This document shows, piece after piece, positions 41,145 through 44,486 of a DNA stretch of 44,486 bases. Position 1 is the first letter of the stretch; the number at the start of each line of letters is the position of its first letter. Source of the DNA: Streptomyces sp. SID12501. Lineage in GTDB: Bacteria > Actinomycetota > Actinomycetes > Streptomycetales > Streptomycetaceae. Made by a program: the position numbers and the translations under genes. Where the stretch lies: contig NZ_JAAGLU010000053.1 in the NCBI RefSeq assembly GCF_010550245.1, positions 1 to 44,486 of the forward strand, written 5' to 3'. Under the pieces are notes generated by a model. It was not told the origin of the DNA, searched no databases, and saw only the letters and a list, made by a program, of their open reading frames with translations.

Positions 41145-44100
41145 GTGACTCAGCCCTCTTCGCCTGCGTATCTCCGGTTTCCGCATCTGCATGGCGACCT
41201 GGTCGCCTTCACCGCCGAGGACGACGTCTGGGTCGCCCCGCTCGACGGCGGCCGGGCCTGGCGCGTCAGCGCGGACAACGTACCGGTGAACCATCCCCGT
41301 ATCTCCCCGGACGGCACCCGCCTCGCCTGGACCTCCACCCGGGACGGCGCACCCGAGGTGCATGTCGCCCCGATCGACGGCGGGTCCACCAACCGGCTCA
41401 CCTACTGGGGCAGTTCGAAGACCCAGGTGCGCGGCTGGACCCCGGACGGACGGGTCCTCGCCATCAGCACCCAGGGACAGGCCAGCCTGCGCCGCTCCTG
41501 GGCCCGGGCCGTGCCCCTCGACGGCGGTCCGGCAACTGTCCTGCCGTACGGGCCCGTCGGCGATGTCGCACACGGTCCGGCGACCGTTCTCCTCTCCGCT
41601 CCGATGGGGCGTGAGGCCGCCTGGTGGAAGCGGTACCGGGGCGGTACGGCAGGAAAGCTGTGGATCGATCGGCAGGGGGACGGCGAGTTCGTACGGCTGC
41701 ATCCCGACCTCGACGGGAACCTCGAATACCCGGTGTGGGTCGGGGAGCGCATCGCCTTCCTGTCCGATCACGAGGGGGTCGGGGCGCTGTACTCGTCCCT
41801 GGCCGACGGGTCCGGCCTGCGGCGGCACACCCCGATCGACAGCTTCTACGCCCGGCACGCCGCGAGCGACGGCAGCCGTGTCGTGTACTCCTCCGCCGGT
41901 GAACTGTGGCTCCTCGACGACCTGGACGGGGCCGAGCCGCGTCGGCTCGACATCCGGCTCGGCGGGCAGCGCGTCGACCTGCAGCCCCATCCCGTGAGCG
42001 CCTCCCGGTGGTTCGGGTCCGGCGCCCCCGACCACACCGGGCGTGGCAGTGCCATCGGGGTGCGCGGGGCCGTGCACTGGGTCACCCACCGGTCCGGTCC
42101 CGCCCGTGTCCTCGCCTCCGGGCACGGCGTACGGGCCAGGCTGCCCCGTGCCTTCCGTGTGGACGGCGAGGAGTGGGCCGTGTGGGTGACGGACGCGGAG
42201 GGCGACGACGCGCTGGAGTTCGCCCCGGCGACCGGTGTCGCACCGGGGACCACTCCGCGCCGGCTCGCCGCCGGGCAGCTCGGGCGCGTCCTCGGCCTCA
42301 CCATGGCGCCCGACGGCAGCCGGGCCGCCGTCGCCTCCCACGACGGGCGCGTACTGCTCGTGGAGCGGGAGTCGGGGGAGGTGCGCGAGGTCGACCGCAG
42401 CGGCGACGGTGATGTGTCCGGGCTCGCCTTCTCGCCCGATTCGGCGTGGCTGGCCTGGTCCCATCCGGGGCCGCGTCCGCTGCGTCAGCTGAAGATCGCC
42501 AACACCACTGATCTGTCCGTGACGGAGGCGACGCCGCTCCGGTTCCGGGACTACTCGCCCGCATTCACCGTCGACGGCAAGCATCTCGTCTTCCTGTCGG
42601 CGCGGTCCTTCGACCCCGTCTACGACGAGCACGTGTTCGACCTCGCCTTCGTCGGGGGCTCGCGTCCGCACCTCATCCCCCTTGCCGCGACCACGCCCTC
42701 GCCCTTCGGGCCGCAACGGCACGGGCGGCCCTTCGAGGCGCCGGACAAGGACGAGACCCCGGACAGTGAGGGCGCCCCGGTCACCCGTATCGACCTCGAC
42801 GGGCTCGCCGACCGCATCGTGCCGTTCCCGGTCGAGGCCGCCCGCTACTCCAACCTGCGCGCCGCCAAGGACGGCGTCCTGTGGCTGCGCCACCCGGTGC
42901 GCGGAGTCCTCGGCACCTCCAGGGCCACCCCGGACGATCCCGATCCGAAGACCGAACTGGAGCGGTACGACCTCGCCCAGAACCGCATCGAGCACCTCGC
43001 CGGGGACGCCGACCACTTCGCCGTCAGCGGCGACGGCAAACGCGTCCTGCTGTGGACCGACGGCAAGCTGAAGGTCGTACCCAGCGACCGGCGCGCCTCG
43101 AACGACGACGAGAGCGACACGAACATCACCGTCGACCTGTCGCGCGTACGGCAGAGCGTCGACCCGGCCGTCGAGTGGCGGCAGATGTACGACGAGAACG
43201 GTCGCATCATGCGCGACAACTTCTGGCGTGCCGACATGGGCGGCACCGACTGGAACGGCGTCCTCGACCGCTACCGGCCGATCCTCGGACGCGTCGCCAC
43301 CCACGACGACCTCGTCGACCTTCTCTGGGAGGTCCAGGGCGAGTTGGGCACCTCGCACGCCTACGTCGTCCCGCGCGGCGGACACGGCCACGGCGAGCGG
43401 CAGGGCCTCCTCGGCGCCGACATCTCCCGGCACCAGGACGGTCCCCAGGACACGTACCTGTGGCGCGTCGACCGCGTCCTGCCCGCCGAGACCTCCGACC
43501 CCGACGGCGTCTCCCCGCTCGCCGCACCCGGCGTCGCGGTACGCCCGGGCGACGCGATCGTCGCGGTCGCCGGACAGCCCGTCGACCCGGTCGCAGGGCC
43601 CGGCCCGCTGCTCGTCGGTACGGCGGGCAAGCCCATCGAGCTGACCATCTCGCCGTCCGGCGGCGGTGATCCGCGGCACGTGGTCGTCGTACCCCTCGCG
43701 GACGAGGAACCGCTCCGCTACCACGCGTGGGTCGCGGACCGGCGGGCGTACGTCGCCGAGAAGTCCGGCGGGCGGCTCGGCTATCTGCACGTGCCCGACA
43801 TGCAGGCGCCCGGCTGGGCCCAGATCCACCGCGACCTGCGGATCGAGGTCGCGAAGGAGGGGCTGGTCGTCGACGTCCGGGAGAACCGGGGCGGGCACAC
43901 GTCCCAGCTGGTCGTCGAGAAGCTGGCGCGGCGGATCGTCGGCTGGAACCTGCCGCGCGGGCTACGGCCGTTCAGCTACCCGGAGGACGCGCCGCGCGGG
44001 TCCGTCGTCGCCGTCGCCAACGAGTTCTCGGGCTCGGACGGGGACATCGTGAACGCGGCGATCAAGGCGCTGGGGATCGGTCCTGTGGTCGGTACACGGA

Positions 44101-44363
44101 CGTGGGGCGGGGTGATCGCCATCGACAGCCGGTATCGGCTCGTCGACGGGACGCTCGTCACTCAGCCCAAGTACGCCTTCTGGCTTGAGGGTTATGAGTG
44201 GGGCGTCGAGAACCACGGGGTCGATCCCGACGTGGAGGTCGTGCAGACTCCGCAGGATTACGCGGCCGGGCGGGATGTCCAGCTGGACGAGGCGATCCGG
44301 CTGGCGCTGGAGTCGCTGGAGGAGCGGCCGGCCAAGAGGGCGCCGGGGTTGCCGGAGCTCTAG
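41145..44363 (+). CDS. Tricorn-type serine protease (S41 family)
   Basis: The product is 1072 aa, near the length of archaeal tricorn. The first two thirds form beta-propeller repeats (DGTRLAWTSTRDGAPEV, DGSRAAVASHDGRVLL, DSAWLAWSHPG). A PDZ domain follows (about 755-850: GVAVRPGDAIVAVAGQPVD), then the S41 core. Catalytic residues align with archaeal tricorn: Ser737-His738 (LGTSHAYV), Ser964 (FSGSDGD) and Glu1022 (GVENHGVDPD), against S745, H746, S965 and E1023. Asp965 next to the nucleophile favours basic P1 residues. No signal peptide, so cytoplasmic. Tricorn cuts peptides released by the proteasome, which actinobacteria possess. Confidence 0.95.
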   Translation: MTQPSSPAYLRFPHLHGDLVAFTAEDDVWVAPLDGGRAWRVSADNVPVNHPRISPDGTRLAWTSTRDGAPEVHVAPIDGGSTNRLTYWGSSKTQVRGWTPDGRVLAISTQGQASLRRSWARAVPLDGGPATVLPYGPVGDVAHGPATVLLSAPMGREAAWWKRYRGGTAGKLWIDRQGDGEFVRLHPDLDGNLEYPVWVGERIAFLSDHEGVGALYSSLADGSGLRRHTPIDSFYARHAASDGSRVVYSSAGELWLLDDLDGAEPRRLDIRLGGQRVDLQPHPVSASRWFGSGAPDHTGRGSAIGVRGAVHWVTHRSGPARVLASGHGVRARLPRAFRVDGEEWAVWVTDAEGDDALEFAPATGVAPGTTPRRLAAGQLGRVLGLTMAPDGSRAAVASHDGRVLLVERESGEVREVDRSGDGDVSGLAFSPDSAWLAWSHPGPRPLRQLKIANTTDLSVTEATPLRFRDYSPAFTVDGKHLVFLSARSFDPVYDEHVFDLAFVGGSRPHLIPLAATTPSPFGPQRHGRPFEAPDKDETPDSEGAPVTRIDLDGLADRIVPFPVEAARYSNLRAAKDGVLWLRHPVRGVLGTSRATPDDPDPKTELERYDLAQNRIEHLAGDADHFAVSGDGKRVLLWTDGKLKVVPSDRRASNDDESDTNITVDLSRVRQSVDPAVEWRQMYDENGRIMRDNFWRADMGGTDWNGVLDRYRPILGRVATHDDLVDLLWEVQGELGTSHAYVVPRGGHGHGERQGLLGADISRHQDGPQDTYLWRVDRVLPAETSDPDGVSPLAAPGVAVRPGDAIVAVAGQPVDPVAGPGPLLVGTAGKPIELTISPSGGGDPRHVVVVPLADEEPLRYHAWVADRRAYVAEKSGGRLGYLHVPDMQAPGWAQIHRDLRIEVAKEGLVVDVRENRGGHTSQLVVEKLARRIVGWNLPRGLRPFSYPEDAPRGSVVAVANEFSGSDGDIVNAAIKALGIGPVVGTRTWGGVIAIDSRYRLVDGTLVTQPKYAFWLEGYEWGVENHGVDPDVEVVQTPQDYAAGRDVQLDEAIRLALESLEERPAKRAPGLPEL

Positions 44364-44426
44364 ACGAGTCATTCCGAATGCTGACGGTGTGTCCGGGAAC
44401 GCAGACAGGGCGTCCATGATCGTTGT

Positions 44427-44486
44427 GTGACGAACAACCTGGACGCCCTGCTGACCGCACTGTACGTGAAGATCGACGACGAGATC
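44427..44486 (+). CDS. Start of a probable IS982-like transposase (cut by window end)
   Basis: The last 60 bases encode VTNNLDALLTALYVKIDDEI, in one open frame from GTG 44427. This N-terminus is what I recall for IS982-type transposases of Streptomyces. The gene begins 64 bp after the tricorn stop. The rest is outside the window, so intactness is unknown. Family assignment is from memory of the N-terminus only. Confidence 0.6.
   Translation, partial: MTNNLDALLTALYVKIDDEI

Noticed and set aside
40764..43898. Open frame of 1044 codons opposite the tricorn gene
   Set aside because: Same reason: composition artefact, no ribosome binding site, and the plus strand has all tricorn active-site motifs.

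Overview
The window is a stretch of high-GC (about 70%) actinobacterial chromosome that reads as Streptomyces core genome. Codon use is strongly GC-biased, many genes start with GTG, 3' ends carry GC-rich hairpins without U-tracts, and the gene order proA - nadD - LytR_C protein - rsfS - leuS - degV - comEA - comEC - holA - rpsT - lepA - hemW - hrcA - dnaJ - rsmE is a familiar Streptomyces arrangement. Species cannot be fixed from the sequence alone.

Layout. 1-9.6 kb: a small conserved protein, proA, two paralogous single-pass membrane proteins sharing an SVVFDE-x-FV motif, an M48 metalloprotease on the opposite strand, two membrane microproteins (53 and 54 aa), then the cluster nadD - LytR_C/degenerate LCP protein - rsfS - histidine phosphatase. 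9.7-10.8 kb: two identical tRNA-Ala(GGC) genes flanking two small zinc-ribbon genes, with strong terminators. 10.8-13.7 kb, minus strand: a two-gene redox unit, a haem-b type membrane protein overlapping a NuoF-like/ferredoxin fusion. 14.0-17.1 kb: leuS behind a Leu-rich leader peptide and an intrinsic attenuator. 17.3-25.2 kb: a coiled-coil membrane protein, degV, comEA-comEC, an arylamine N-acetyltransferase, a small acidic protein and holA. 25.2-30.3 kb: rpsT (minus), lepA and a long-chain acyl-CoA synthetase. 30.8-36 kb: a kinase/GAF/SpoIIE phosphatase with the only TTA codon I found, hemW, then DUF3097 and a metallo-beta-lactamase-fold gene on the minus strand. 36-44.4 kb: a CIRCE-controlled hrcA-dnaJ pair, a nitronate monooxygenase-like gene, rsmE, a lipoprotein and a tricorn-type protease. 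The last 60 bases are the start of a probable transposase.

How the genes work together. Most are housekeeping: proline and NAD synthesis, ribosome function (rsfS, rpsT, lepA, rsmE), tRNA charging, replication (holA), haem-related chemistry and heat-shock control. The parts most worth a second look are the NuoF-ferredoxin/haem-b pair, the SVVFDE membrane pair, the leuS attenuator, the TTA-bearing phosphatase, a dispersed hairpin repeat that supplies the end of one coding region, and an unusually consistent set of leaderless promoters (TANNNT at -13 to -7 from the start codon).
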